Source: an uncultured Prevotellaceae bacterium (GTDB taxonomy: Bacteria > Bacteroidota > Bacteroidia > Bacteroidales > Bacteroidaceae). From it: a DNA stretch of 64,000 nucleotides. A model generated the notes under the pieces. It made no database searches and had not been told where the DNA came from. It saw only the letters and a list, made by a program, of their open reading frames with translations. Below, one piece after another: positions 37,299 through 45,789 of the stretch. The stretch spans positions 1 through 64,000 of the forward strand of contig ONDJ01000006.1 of NCBI GenBank assembly GCA_900316575.1, written 5' to 3'. How positions within the stretch are numbered: position 1 is the stretch's first letter; the number at the start of each line of letters is the position of its first letter. A program made the translations under genes and the position numbers.

Positions 37299-39440
37299 AT
37301 GAAGAAAACAAGTTTACTTTTCGTAAGCTGCCTACTGCTTCTGATGAGCGGCAGCGTCTTTACGAGTTGTAAGGAAGACATTGACGACAGTGCCTTCGCC
37401 ATTAAGAATGAGCCTACCATTGCAGACATGCTCTATGAGCGCGAAGACCTCTCAAGTATTGCTTCTATTTTTGAACGCGTACGTTTGAGCAACGCCGACA
37501 ATGCCTCTTCGCTGATGGCTGCCCTGTCAGCACGTGGAAACTATACCGTTTTTGCTGCCACCAACGAAGCATTGGCTGCTTATTGCCAAGAGAAAATTGG
37601 CACTGACGATGTGTCACAGCTTTCTTACGAACAAGCTCAGCTCATTGCTTATAGCTGTGTTATTGACAACGAGAACGCAACTGCTTACGAGTCGGCAGAG
37701 TTCCCCACCGATGGCAGTACGTTCCTTAAGTCAAACCTCTTTGACCGCCTATTGACCTGCGAAGAGCAAGAAGCTGGTCCCTATATTATCAACGGCACTG
37801 CTGAACTCATTTCGGGCGACTACGACCACGAAGCGCTCAATGGATACCTGCACTGCATTTCCAGCGTCATTGCTCCCTCCGACAAGAAAGTAGCTGAGCT
37901 AATTGCCGCAGCCGACAATCTCCATATCATGGCAAAGCTCATCCAAGTAACAGGCATAGACAGCCGTATCAGCGACGAGCGCGACATTGACTATGAGAAC
38001 AACAGCGACCGCCCCGAAACACGCTATTGGAGCTCTGTTGCTTACAGCTCAGGCAACAACAATTGGGTAATCCCCACAAAGCGCTACTTGGGCTTCACGG
38101 GTTTTGTTGAAACCGATGAAGTGTTCCAAAACGAATGGAACATTGATGCCCCTGTCCTTGATGACGCTGGTAACGTCACCAACTGGGATGCCATCCAAGC
38201 CCAACTGCTTGCCAAAGCACAAGCATACTACCCCGAATGCACAGACACCGACCTCACCAGTCGCAACAACGCACTGAACCGCTTCGTTGCCTACCACTTT
38301 ATCAAAGGCCGCGTAGCTTACAACCGCTTTGTGCACCACTTCAGCGAGCACAACTATCAGTATGGTTCCAATCCTCTCAACCCACAAACAAACTCTCTCA
38401 CGGTTGACACTTGGGACTACTTTACCACCATTGACCTTGACGACAACGAATATCGTGGTTTGATCAAAGTGCTCCAGGTGCCCGACGGCGAACACGACAT
38501 CTATCTGAACCGCATCAGCAAGTACAACAACGGCCTGCGCGATGACTATAAAGAAGTATCCACTCTACCCTATCAGCCTGGCATCAACGTCCGCATCAAT
38601 GCCCTCAACGGCAACAATGACAACAACGCTGCGAATGGTTTTTACTACCCCATTGACGGCATCCTTGTCTATGACGCAGCTACTCGCAACGCCCTTGCCT
38701 CTGAGCGCATGCGTATTGACATTACTACGATGGTGCCCGAGTTGATCAGTAACAACTTCCGCGGTCAGAAGTACGAAGCCTTTGAGAATGGTTACTTTGA
38801 GAACATCATCAACGAAACCGAAAACACCGAAATCTACTATCTACAGTGCGGTTGGGTAGGCGTAGGTTACTGGCACGACTATCAAGGCGACGAATTCCTC
38901 TTCAGTGGTGTGTTCGACTTTATTCTCCGCCTGCCGCCCGTACCCGTTGATGGCGAATATGAAATCCGCATGGGTTGCGCCAACAACACCCTTCGCGGTA
39001 TGGCACAGCTCTATTTCGGAGACTCGCCCGACAACTGTCTGCCTGTAGGCTTGCCGTTCGACCTCCGCCAATCTACTAACTATGACACCAGTCTCAAACA
39101 GTCTGGCAACCCCGACATTCCTTATATCAGAGACGAGGATCTTGATTGGGACGAAGAGCGTATTCTTGAAAACGACAACGACCTGCGCATCCATGGCTAC
39201 ATGAAAGCCCCCAGCTACTTTTGGGATAGCTTACACAGCAGCCAGTGCCGCCAGCAAGGTAGCGACAACCTCCCATGTTTGCGTAAAATCGTCACCACAG
39301 CTGACATGAAGGCTGGCAAGACCTACTACATACGCTTTAAGTCAGCACTGAAGAAAACCGACTCACAGTTCTTCGTTGACTACTTCGAATTTACTCCTAA
39401 ACACATCTACAACGGCGTAGATCCTGAAGACACTTGGTAA
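37299..39440 (+). CDS. Fasciclin-domain surface lipoprotein
   Basis: 713 residues. Signal peptide with lipobox FTSC (Cys24), followed by KEDIDD, resembling the acidic lipoprotein export signal that sends Bacteroidetes lipoproteins to the cell surface. Residues about 40-220 form a fasciclin-like domain (ALSARGNYTVFAATNEALAAYC, with GYLHCISSVIAPSD at the end). The second half, with repeated Tyr, Asp and Asn, is not recognised. Such proteins accompany glycan or adhesion functions. The GH85 gene follows on the same strand, but a terminator and a second promoter lie between, so the link is positional only. Confidence 0.75.
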   Translation: MKKTSLLFVSCLLLLMSGSVFTSCKEDIDDSAFAIKNEPTIADMLYEREDLSSIASIFERVRLSNADNASSLMAALSARGNYTVFAATNEALAAYCQEKIGTDDVSQLSYEQAQLIAYSCVIDNENATAYESAEFPTDGSTFLKSNLFDRLLTCEEQEAGPYIINGTAELISGDYDHEALNGYLHCISSVIAPSDKKVAELIAAADNLHIMAKLIQVTGIDSRISDERDIDYENNSDRPETRYWSSVAYSSGNNNWVIPTKRYLGFTGFVETDEVFQNEWNIDAPVLDDAGNVTNWDAIQAQLLAKAQAYYPECTDTDLTSRNNALNRFVAYHFIKGRVAYNRFVHHFSEHNYQYGSNPLNPQTNSLTVDTWDYFTTIDLDDNEYRGLIKVLQVPDGEHDIYLNRISKYNNGLRDDYKEVSTLPYQPGINVRINALNGNNDNNAANGFYYPIDGILVYDAATRNALASERMRIDITTMVPELISNNFRGQKYEAFENGYFENIINETENTEIYYLQCGWVGVGYWHDYQGDEFLFSGVFDFILRLPPVPVDGEYEIRMGCANNTLRGMAQLYFGDSPDNCLPVGLPFDLRQSTNYDTSLKQSGNPDIPYIRDEDLDWDEERILENDNDLRIHGYMKAPSYFWDSLHSSQCRQQGSDNLPCLRKIVTTADMKAGKTYYIRFKSALKKTDSQFFVDYFEFTPKHIYNGVDPEDTW

Positions 39441-39466
39441 AAAGCACAAAGCAGAAATCTGCAATT

Positions 39467-39515
39467 CAAACCGCCAGAGGCTTTCACAGCATGAAGTCTC
39501 TGGCGATTTGTTTGA
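39467..39515 (+). terminator. Terminator after the fasciclin gene
   Basis: CGCCAGAG (39472-39479) pairs with CTCTGGCG (39498-39505), extended by CAAA/TTTG after one mismatch, and TTTG follows. Confidence 0.7.
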
Positions 39516-39532
39516 ATATAGAAACTAAACCT

Positions 39533-39563
39533 TTTGCCAATCAATTGTTTTTATATACTTTCG
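39533..39563 (+). promoter_or_regulatory. Promoter of the GH85 gene
   Basis: TTTG (39533-39536), 19 nt, TACTTTCG (39556-39563), one mismatch to TAnnTTTG. It gives a leader of about 47 nt to the ATG at 39617, and so excludes the in-frame upstream start at 39434. Confidence 0.6.
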
Positions 39564-39616
39564 CGGCGTTATTCATTCAATTTATTCTAAAACAAACCTG
39601 TAAAAAAACAGAATTT

Positions 39617-42600
39617 ATGAGAAAGAAATTTCTACTCCTTTCCCTCGTGATGGCAACAGTCCTGTCGGCTCAAGCACAATACTTGCGCGAGCACTACATC
39701 ACCTGGGGGATGGGCGGTGCCGATCTCGGTGCCACGCTTCAAAGCTGGAGCCCTGGCCAGCAAGTGAGCGAAGACGACAACTTCTTTATCTCACGCGTAA
39801 AGCCCAAAGCACGTTTCCGCAATGCAGCGACACAGGTGATGGACACGCTTCAGACCATCTACGACAAAAAGCTCATTGCTTGGATCCCATTCAACAGCCT
39901 TAATGAAACTGGATGGAACCGCAATGCGCTCCCCGATGGCAAATTCGATAGCGAAGTCTTCTCTATGTGGAGTTACGTTACACACTGGGGCGACTGGACA
40001 GCTCCCAATGGCCGCGTGCCTGCAGCCTTGCTCGACGTAGCACACAAGAACGGCGTTGGTGTCAGTGGTTTGGCTTCTGTACCCAATGCCTCACTCTCCG
40101 ACAATTGGGCGAGTTGCTTCAACGACATGGTCAGTGCTGGTGCTGAAAAATCAGCTCAGTTCATGACTTATTATGGCGTGGATGGTCTTGGCTACAACTC
40201 CGAATGGAGCGAAAGCGGAAGCACCGTTAGTGCTCTGATGACCTACCACGGCGCATTGGTTAAGAAAATGCGCGAGACCAATCCACTCTTTGAGAACTTT
40301 TGGTACACAGGAACCGCCGATGCTGGTAACATCAACTTTGCAGGCCAACTCGGCTCCTGGAACCAAAACACCTTTGGCGACAAGGACAACATCCGTACCT
40401 CCCTCTTCCTCAACTACAACTGGAACTACTCTTCACGCATCAGGACTTCTCAGTCGTTAGCAGCTTCCCTCGGTCGCGACCCGTTGGACCTCTATGCAGG
40501 CTTCAACATGCAAGGTGCGAACCCCACTTCTTGGACACTACTTGGCCGCAGTCGCTATAGCATTGGACTTTGGGGTGCTCACAGTGCCAACATGTTCTTC
40601 GAAACACGCCATGAGAAAGGTTCTGATCCTGCTGTAAAGCAAGCTACTTACCTCATGCGCACCGAGCGCTGGTTTGGCGGCGGCACACGCAACCCTGCAA
40701 ACCTGCCTCCTTTCGTTGACTCCGACAACTACAATGCCGACAACTTCTCCTTCCACGGCATGGCCAAGATGATGTCAGCACGCAGTGCCTTGGCATGGAA
40801 CTTGAGCGAAGAACCCTTCATCACCTACTTCAACCTTGGTAATGGTAAGTTCTTCAATTGGAATGGTGCGCGTCAGCACAACAGCCAGTGGTACAACATT
40901 GGTGTGCAAGACTATCTCCCCACTTGGCGCTATTGGTTTGCCTCTAAGCTACTCGGTCGCCAAGCTACCGACGTTCCCACCAACGGACTTGATGCCGAAT
41001 TCAACTGGGACGATGCCTACGTAGGCGGTAGCACCATGCACGTTTATGGTACAGTGAACAACGAATACCTCCACCTCTTCAAGACACAATTCGCCTTGCA
41101 AGAGGGCGACGTCATAACGTTCCGTTATAAGCTCCTTGAAGGCTCTGCGAATGCCAACCTTGTTTTCACGGCTGAAGGTGCCGAAAGCGAGCCTATCAAT
41201 GAGAGCGACTACAACGTGCTCACAACCGCTCAACAACCCGATAATGCCGAATGGGTAACAAAGCAGTTCACCGTTAGCGGTAACTTGGCTGGCAAGACGC
41301 TCGCACTTGTGGCTCTCCACTTCACCAACGCTCAGAACCTTGACCTCTACTTCGGTGAGTTTTCTATCGTTCGCGGCAGTACTGCAACACCAGCTCAGCC
41401 CGTATTGACGAAGACAGAATTGCTCAACGCTCATTCATTGGGTGCTGACGCTAAGCTTATTTGGAACATGCCCAACAGCAAGCCTGCAACTCAGGTATGT
41501 TACAACACGGACGTGAACACAGCGTTCTTCAAACTCTACGCACAACAAGAGGGCAAAGACCCCATCTACATGGGTATGACCACCAGTTGGGCAGGCCTCG
41601 TCTTCAGTGCACCGATGGACTTCGCTGCTGAAGCTTCTCGCAACGTTCGTTTCGGCGTTTCAGCCGCAGCTCTCGACCACAAATCAGAATCAGCTATTGC
41701 CTGGAGCGACTATACGAATATCAATGAAGTCTATGAGTTTGCAGACGACATTGAAACCAACAAAACACTCATCACGCAAGACGAAGTCTTCACGATGGGC
41801 TATTCAGATCCGAACCACGAGAGCGGTTCGTGGAAACTTACACATGAAGACGGCAATGTTGCTTTCTCAGGCGAAGGCCACACCGTTGTTGTTCCTGGTC
41901 TCAGCAAGCTCGGCAACTACACTTTGGAATTGGTAGGCGTGGAGCACGACGGCAGTTCTACCACAACCACTACACGCAGCTTCCCCAATTACATCACCGT
42001 GAACGATGCCAAGTTTGGCCGTCTGCCCGAAATCAACACGTTCACTGCCAATGGCGAAGAAGCTGGCATCACGGTTGAGAAAGGCACAGACGTACAGATG
42101 GCTTACACCGGACGTTTTGCCGACGGCGGTACTTCACAGGCTGTTAGCCTCAATGAGCTCAACTTCGGCCTCAGCGTAGCCGACGCTGGTCTGACTGGTC
42201 AAAACTCCTACTCTTTGGCTTTCTGGATCAAGGTAAACAAAGTCAACGGCAACACGCAGTTCTTCTCTGTAGCCGACAAGACTGGCACATGGCCACTTAC
42301 CGACTGGGGTTGGAACTGGAGCACACTGAGCGAAAACGGCTCAATGTCTTTCACCTATCGCAACAGCTCTGCCGCCGAAGGACCTGCCTCGTCGCAATAT
42401 ATATATCCCGCTGGCACTCTGCCCATCGGCGTTTGGACTCACGTAGCGATTGTGCTTGATAGCAAGAGTGATGGTAAAGCTCGTCACATGCTCTATATCA
42501 ACGGCCAGTTTGTCACACCTACTGTAAACGTCACCAGCACAACGGGAAATAGCGCCACCACCAATGTGGCCGACACTTATTACAGCCTCATCGGTAAGGA

Positions 42601-43384
42601 AGCTTCACAATATATCTCCATCGGTGGTCCCGCAAGCGGACGTGCTGGTATTGATGGTGTGATCGACAACTTCCAACTCTACAAAAAAGCCATCTCGGCC
42701 AACGAAGTAGTTCGTAGCATGGAACCGATGGTTGCAGGCAGTCTGCCCGCTGACCTTTCCTGCCTTTGGAACTTAGAAGGAGCCTATGCATCCGACTATT
42801 CCTTCGCCGCTCTCGGTGAAAGTGCTGGCACAAAGTGCGGTAGCTATCAACTGATGAAGCTTGAAGGCGAAGGCCGCGCTATGCCCCACTTCGTAGAACC
42901 CGTAATAGCTGCAGGTTGTCCGCAGACCATGGATACTAGCTATCCCATCCTCACCACTGCTACTTGGGACGCTCCAAAGGCTACGCTGACCAACGAAACA
43001 GGCAACAGCGAAGCTGGCTCTGCCACCGTTAAGTACGAAAACGATGGCGTATATAACGTTACCGTAACGCTGACCAATGCACACGGTAGCGATAGCCGCA
43101 CTTACACGGCTATCACCGTTGGCGATCCAACAGGCATCAACGAAGTAGCTGCCGATCAGCTCCGTGCCTTTGTTTCAGGCGAAGTGGTTTACATCGACTT
43201 CAAGCAGGCTGGAAACTACGAAGCCAGCGTTTACAATGTAGCAGGCCAGCTCGTTTGCTCCAAGTCGGCCACCATCAATGGTTCCGACCGCATGCGTCTT
43301 GCCCTGCCGCAACCTGGCGTCTATGTAGTACGCATCACCTCGGGTGGCAAGCCCGTTGCCGCTGTGAAGCTTTTGCGCAAGTAG
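39617..43384 (+). CDS. Secreted GH85 endo-beta-N-acetylglucosaminidase with T9SS sorting domain
   Basis: Cuts between the two core GlcNAc residues of N-glycans. 1255 residues. Signal peptide (SAQA/Q), then a GH85 barrel from about 28: ITWGMGGADLGATLQSWSPG, IAWIPFNS, and YGVDGLGYNSEWS, where Asn194 and Glu196 fit the Asn-x-Glu catalytic pair. Next comes a beta-sandwich, a region like a fibronectin or lectin-type domain, a LamG-like domain (SYSLAFWIKV ... IDGVIDNFQLYKKAIS), a PKD-like domain (ENDGVYNVTVTLTNAHGS), and a C-terminal T9SS type A domain (about 1185-1255, VYNVAGQLV, LPQPGVYVVRI). It is thus exported by type IX secretion. The canonical middle residue is Gln; here it is Ser. Confidence 0.85.
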   Translation: MRKKFLLLSLVMATVLSAQAQYLREHYITWGMGGADLGATLQSWSPGQQVSEDDNFFISRVKPKARFRNAATQVMDTLQTIYDKKLIAWIPFNSLNETGWNRNALPDGKFDSEVFSMWSYVTHWGDWTAPNGRVPAALLDVAHKNGVGVSGLASVPNASLSDNWASCFNDMVSAGAEKSAQFMTYYGVDGLGYNSEWSESGSTVSALMTYHGALVKKMRETNPLFENFWYTGTADAGNINFAGQLGSWNQNTFGDKDNIRTSLFLNYNWNYSSRIRTSQSLAASLGRDPLDLYAGFNMQGANPTSWTLLGRSRYSIGLWGAHSANMFFETRHEKGSDPAVKQATYLMRTERWFGGGTRNPANLPPFVDSDNYNADNFSFHGMAKMMSARSALAWNLSEEPFITYFNLGNGKFFNWNGARQHNSQWYNIGVQDYLPTWRYWFASKLLGRQATDVPTNGLDAEFNWDDAYVGGSTMHVYGTVNNEYLHLFKTQFALQEGDVITFRYKLLEGSANANLVFTAEGAESEPINESDYNVLTTAQQPDNAEWVTKQFTVSGNLAGKTLALVALHFTNAQNLDLYFGEFSIVRGSTATPAQPVLTKTELLNAHSLGADAKLIWNMPNSKPATQVCYNTDVNTAFFKLYAQQEGKDPIYMGMTTSWAGLVFSAPMDFAAEASRNVRFGVSAAALDHKSESAIAWSDYTNINEVYEFADDIETNKTLITQDEVFTMGYSDPNHESGSWKLTHEDGNVAFSGEGHTVVVPGLSKLGNYTLELVGVEHDGSSTTTTTRSFPNYITVNDAKFGRLPEINTFTANGEEAGITVEKGTDVQMAYTGRFADGGTSQAVSLNELNFGLSVADAGLTGQNSYSLAFWIKVNKVNGNTQFFSVADKTGTWPLTDWGWNWSTLSENGSMSFTYRNSSAAEGPASSQYIYPAGTLPIGVWTHVAIVLDSKSDGKARHMLYINGQFVTPTVNVTSTTGNSATTNVADTYYSLIGKEASQYISIGGPASGRAGIDGVIDNFQLYKKAISANEVVRSMEPMVAGSLPADLSCLWNLEGAYASDYSFAALGESAGTKCGSYQLMKLEGEGRAMPHFVEPVIAAGCPQTMDTSYPILTTATWDAPKATLTNETGNSEAGSATVKYENDGVYNVTVTLTNAHGSDSRTYTAITVGDPTGINEVAADQLRAFVSGEVVYIDFKQAGNYEASVYNVAGQLVCSKSATINGSDRMRLALPQPGVYVVRITSGGKPVAAVKLLRK

Positions 43385-43415
43385 GCACAGCCACACAAAT
43401 ACTTCATCACAAAAG

Positions 43416-43453
43416 CTCCCCCGCACTGTGATTACTAGTGCGGGGGAGTTCTT
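43416..43453 (+). terminator. Terminator of the GH85 gene
   Basis: CTCCCCCGCACT (43416-43427) pairs perfectly with AGTGCGGGGGAG (43437-43448), 9-nt loop, then TTCTT. It begins 32 nt after the stop codon. Confidence 0.9.
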
Positions 43454-43511
43454 ATGTAACTATCCGACAATCGCCGTATTGTTTTAGCAATACTTGTGCA
43501 ATTGCATGTAG

Positions 43512-43663
43512 CCTTTCGATGATGAAAGTGCGCTGCAAAACGAACTCGCCTACTTGGATGTGGAAAATATCCGAAGCAGGGAGTTGGGCGGATAATTTCT
43601 CAACGGCAGTACGGGGTTATGCTTCATGCTCGCTATCGACGAGCCTATCGATTTGCAATATGA
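43512..43663 (+). pseudogene. Phage gene debris upstream of the gp10-like gene
   Basis: Protein-like sequence in two frames. SALQNELAYLDVENIRSREL ends at an in-frame TAA near 43591; after a one-base shift RQYGVMLHARYRRAYRFAI continues to a TGA that overlaps the next ATG as ATGA (43660-43663). This end-to-start overlap is typical of phage gene strings. A third frame is also open, so the reading is not certain. I do not recognise the family. It starts about 60 nt after the GH85 terminator, where the upstream part was apparently lost. Confidence 0.35.
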
Positions 43664-44124
43664 CACAGACGAGTGGAACGAATAATCAGCAGAAGCAGCA
43701 CCTTATCCGTACCTATTCCAAAGAATGGTACGAAAAGATGATAGAAATCTGGCGCGACCGCCTTGATGTGATGGGCATCCGCGACACGGGTGCACTGCGC
43801 TCGTCCGTGCAGAAAGGCACATTCAACATCGAAGACGCTGGCGGGCAAATGACGTTACTCTACTTGACCTACGGAATCTATGTCGATCTCGGCATAGGCA
43901 ATGGGTATCGTCTGGGCAATGGCGGAAACTTGCCGTTCATCGACCCCGTTTATCGCCACGAGCACCACAATAAGAAGCCCCGCACTCGCCGTCCGTGGCT
44001 CAATGTGTCGTGGTTTATCTCCACGCAGGCCTTAAAGGAAAAACTCTGTGAACTCATCGGCGAGGAGCTTTCGGGGCTTTTTGATAATTTAGGACACTAT
44101 TGCACAATTCCTACTTTTTGGTAA
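43660..44124 (+). CDS. Phage-like protein, HK97 gp10/tail-completion type
   Basis: 154 residues. The segment EIWRDRLDVMGIRDTGALRSSV followed by IYVDLGIGNGYRLGNGG and a basic KKPRTRRPWL resembles head-tail joining or tail-completion proteins of Mu-like phages in Bacteroidetes. The C-terminus (GLFDNLGHYCTIPTFW) does not look like the family and may be a deletion junction. No phage gene is intact around it, and a tape-measure fragment lies 0.7 kb on. The frame is open further upstream, but ATG 43660 is in ATGA overlap with the preceding frame. Probably part of a decayed prophage. Confidence 0.5.
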   Translation: MTQTSGTNNQQKQHLIRTYSKEWYEKMIEIWRDRLDVMGIRDTGALRSSVQKGTFNIEDAGGQMTLLYLTYGIYVDLGIGNGYRLGNGGNLPFIDPVYRHEHHNKKPRTRRPWLNVSWFISTQALKEKLCELIGEELSGLFDNLGHYCTIPTFW

Positions 44125-44146
44125 CTATGTCACCTTTTGGTGCCTT

Positions 44147-44178
44147 TTTGTGGGAGTGAAAAAATTGCCGTACCTTTG
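44147..44178 (+). promoter_or_regulatory. Promoter of the cupin gene
   Basis: TTTG (44147-44150), 20 nt, TACCTTTG (44171-44178), a full consensus match. The leader is about 40 nt. Confidence 0.8.
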
Positions 44179-44223
44179 CACTCGCAAACAAGAAACAAGT
44201 AACAATTTAAACGTATAAGAACA

Positions 44224-44679
44224 ATGAAACAGATTGAGACAATTAAGACGGGTAAGAACTACAGCGCAGTGAGCGTGGGTAAGATAGACGAGATTATCGA
44301 GCATGTGCTGCCGATGGGTCCTAATGTGATGATTCAAGGCAAGGTGTTTGCAGGTCAGGCCGTGGGTGCTACAGGTAGTGAGTTGAGTTTCCAGACGCTG
44401 GTGCCCGGTCAGGACAGTGGTTTCCTACACACGCACAAAACGCATGAGGAGCTGTACATCATCCTGAAGGGCGAGGGCGAGTATCAGGTGGACGGCGAGA
44501 TATTCCCCGTCAGTGAGGGCACTATCGTGCGTGTGGCTCCCGATGGCAAGCGTGCACTGAAGAACACGGGCAAGGAGAACCTGACGATGCTCTGCATCCA
44601 GTACAAGGCCAATGCCTTCACGGAGGCTGACAGCCCCATGACGGACGGCGTGATTCTTCAGGAAGAACTGAAATGGTAA
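44224..44679 (+). CDS. Cupin-domain protein
   Basis: 151 residues with a cupin_2 barrel. HTHKTHEELYIILKGEGEYQVDG holds the metal-binding His, His and Glu, and the second motif includes EGTIVRVAPDGKRALKN. Small stand-alone cupins bind a metal and are enzymes or sensors; the role here cannot be predicted. It has an intact promoter and is followed after 8 nt by a broken flavin-oxidase gene, so it was probably the first gene of a two-gene redox or stress operon. Confidence 0.85.
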   Translation: MKQIETIKTGKNYSAVSVGKIDEIIEHVLPMGPNVMIQGKVFAGQAVGATGSELSFQTLVPGQDSGFLHTHKTHEELYIILKGEGEYQVDGEIFPVSEGTIVRVAPDGKRALKNTGKENLTMLCIQYKANAFTEADSPMTDGVILQEELKW

Positions 44680-44687
44680 GCCTGGCG

Positions 44688-44826
44688 ATGGAACGAGCAT
44701 TGCAATTTCTTCGCAATCATAAGGATGTTGCCCTAGCTACGAGCGAGGACACCTAAGTTGCACATCTTCCAAGTTATGAAGCAGGAAGGCAACGTGCTCT
44801 ACTTTTCCACCCCCTCACCCAAGCGT
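44688..44826 (+). pseudogene. Pyridoxamine 5'-phosphate oxidase-like gene, frameshifted and truncated
   Basis: MERALQFLRNHKDVALATSED is the opening of the PNPOx-like flavin-binding family. The frame hits TAA at about 44754; after a one-base shift KLHIFQVMKQEGNVLYFSTP continues, the expected next part of the fold. The remaining ~80 residues are missing, and phage-derived sequence follows at once. The gene is therefore dead. The family usually comprises proteins of about 130-150 residues. Confidence 0.75.
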
Positions 44827-44864
44827 GCTACCTTTGGCCTACGAACCAAACGTAGCACGCTTTT
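44821..44864. repeat. Hairpin before the tape-measure fragment
   Basis: AAGCGTGCTAC (44821-44831) and GTAGCACGCTT (44852-44862) form an 11-bp stem followed by TT. A TACCTTTG box (44829-44836) lies in it, so this may be a phage promoter or terminator left from the prophage. Confidence 0.5.
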
Positions 44865-44867
44865 CGT

Positions 44868-45035
44868 ATGACCTCCACCGACATCAAAACCATTGAACTC
44901 ATCGTCAACAGTGAGCAGGCGAAGAAACGCCTTAGCGAGCTGAACCATCGGTTTTCGCGCATTTCCGACCTTTGCACCGCTTATTCCGGAAAGCCGCGAA
45001 GCCGACCAGCTCTTTATGTCAAGGCTTCCGAATAG
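44868..45035 (+). pseudogene. Phage tail tape-measure protein, N-terminal fragment
   Basis: 55 codons from ATG to TAG. TSTDIKTIELIVNSEQAKKR, followed by LSELNHRF, matches the opening of tape-measure proteins from Mu-like phages of Bacteroidetes, which normally run to about 1000 residues or more. Here the coiled-coil continues for only about 30 residues before the sequence diverges and stops. It marks the right end of a decayed prophage, 75 bp before the composite repeat. Confidence 0.65.
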
Positions 45036-45110
45036 GTGCGCAGGTATGGCGGACAGCATGAGGGGTGTACGATGATTCCAGCTCATAGACAACTTCATCC
45101 CATTCTAAAA

Positions 45111-45482
45111 GCGTAACTTCCCGAAAGCAACTGCGTCGTTGCTCAGTCAGAGACTTTCGCTCAAAAAAACGCTATGTCTTTGCACGAAGCAGCCTATGTT
45201 TTCGGTGCGCATCGTACGGTGTTCACGTAATTTTCGTACGGTGTTCACGTAATTTTCGTACGGCGCGCACGTAAACATCGTACGGTGCGCACCGAAAAGG
45301 TCCTATCGTGTTTCCGCAACGATAGGGTTGTTTGCGTGTAGCCATCCAAAGAAAGTCGTGGTTATTGTGCTACTGCGTGAGATTTGAAAACCTTATAAAA
45401 CGCTTGTAGCAGGCGAGACGCCTGCGCTCCTAAGGTTACAGCGGCAGGGAGTGTTACGTGAGGGAGCGCGGGCATCCCACCC
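45111..45482. repeat. Composite intergenic repeat, copy B
   Basis: The first 250 bp (45111-45360) match copy A collinearly, including the CCTATCGT/ACGATAGG hairpin near 45302-45326. The GC-rich module (45409-45482) is the reverse complement of the module in copy A: GCAGGCGAGACGCCTGCGCT at its left matches the right end of copy A, and GCGCGGGCATCCCACCC at its right matches copy A's left end. A TATAAAA precedes the module in both copies. So the second module has flipped relative to the first. Confidence 0.85.
45213..45300. repeat. Four tandem 22-bp units, copy B
   Basis: CGTACGG at 45213, 45235, 45257 and 45279, exactly 22 bp apart, with the same unit variants as copy A. The order of tails is TTTT, TTTT, ACAT, then a diverged last unit, against TTTT, ACAT, ACAT in copy A. 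Confidence 0.9.
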
Positions 45483-45614
45483 ATGAATAGAAAAGAGAAA
45501 GTACAAGTTAGGTTATGCAGCACACCAAGAAAGGAGGCGGCGGACATCTACGAGATGCTAGCATACAAGAAAATGCCTTTCTGGAAGAAAATAAAAGTTT
45601 GTAGTACACAGTAA
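45483..45614 (+). CDS. Small hypothetical ORF or remnant
   Basis: 43 codons. ADIYEMLAYKKMPFWKKIK reads like coding sequence, but there is no promoter or family match. A 14-bp direct repeat GTTTGTAGTACACA overlaps its end (45597-45610) and recurs at 45692-45705. The frame begins exactly at the end of the composite repeat, so this may be the tail of an interrupted gene. The remaining bases to 45713 hold nothing recognisable. Confidence 0.2.
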   Translation: MNRKEKVQVRLCSTPRKEAADIYEMLAYKKMPFWKKIKVCSTQ

Positions 45615-45713
45615 AGGAAACAGAAACGCTAAACCTGTGGTAGCAGCAAGAAAATCAGAAAATAGAGGGCAAAGTTGGGATAGATGGTTACGTTTGTAGT
45701 ACACATATCGGGC

Positions 45714-45758
45714 GAAACAAAAAGAGCCGTTAGTTCATGGGTGACATGAGCTAACGGC
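45714..45758 (-). terminator. Strong terminator at the end of the kinase-phosphatase operon
   Basis: GCCGTTAG (45726-45733) pairs with CTAACGGC (45751-45758) and, after one wobble, TCATG with CATGA. The minus strand then reads CTCTTTTTGTTT. It lies 32 nt after the last gene. Confidence 0.9.
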
Positions 45759-45789
45759 AAATGCGTGTTTACTTCGCGCTTTCGAACTG

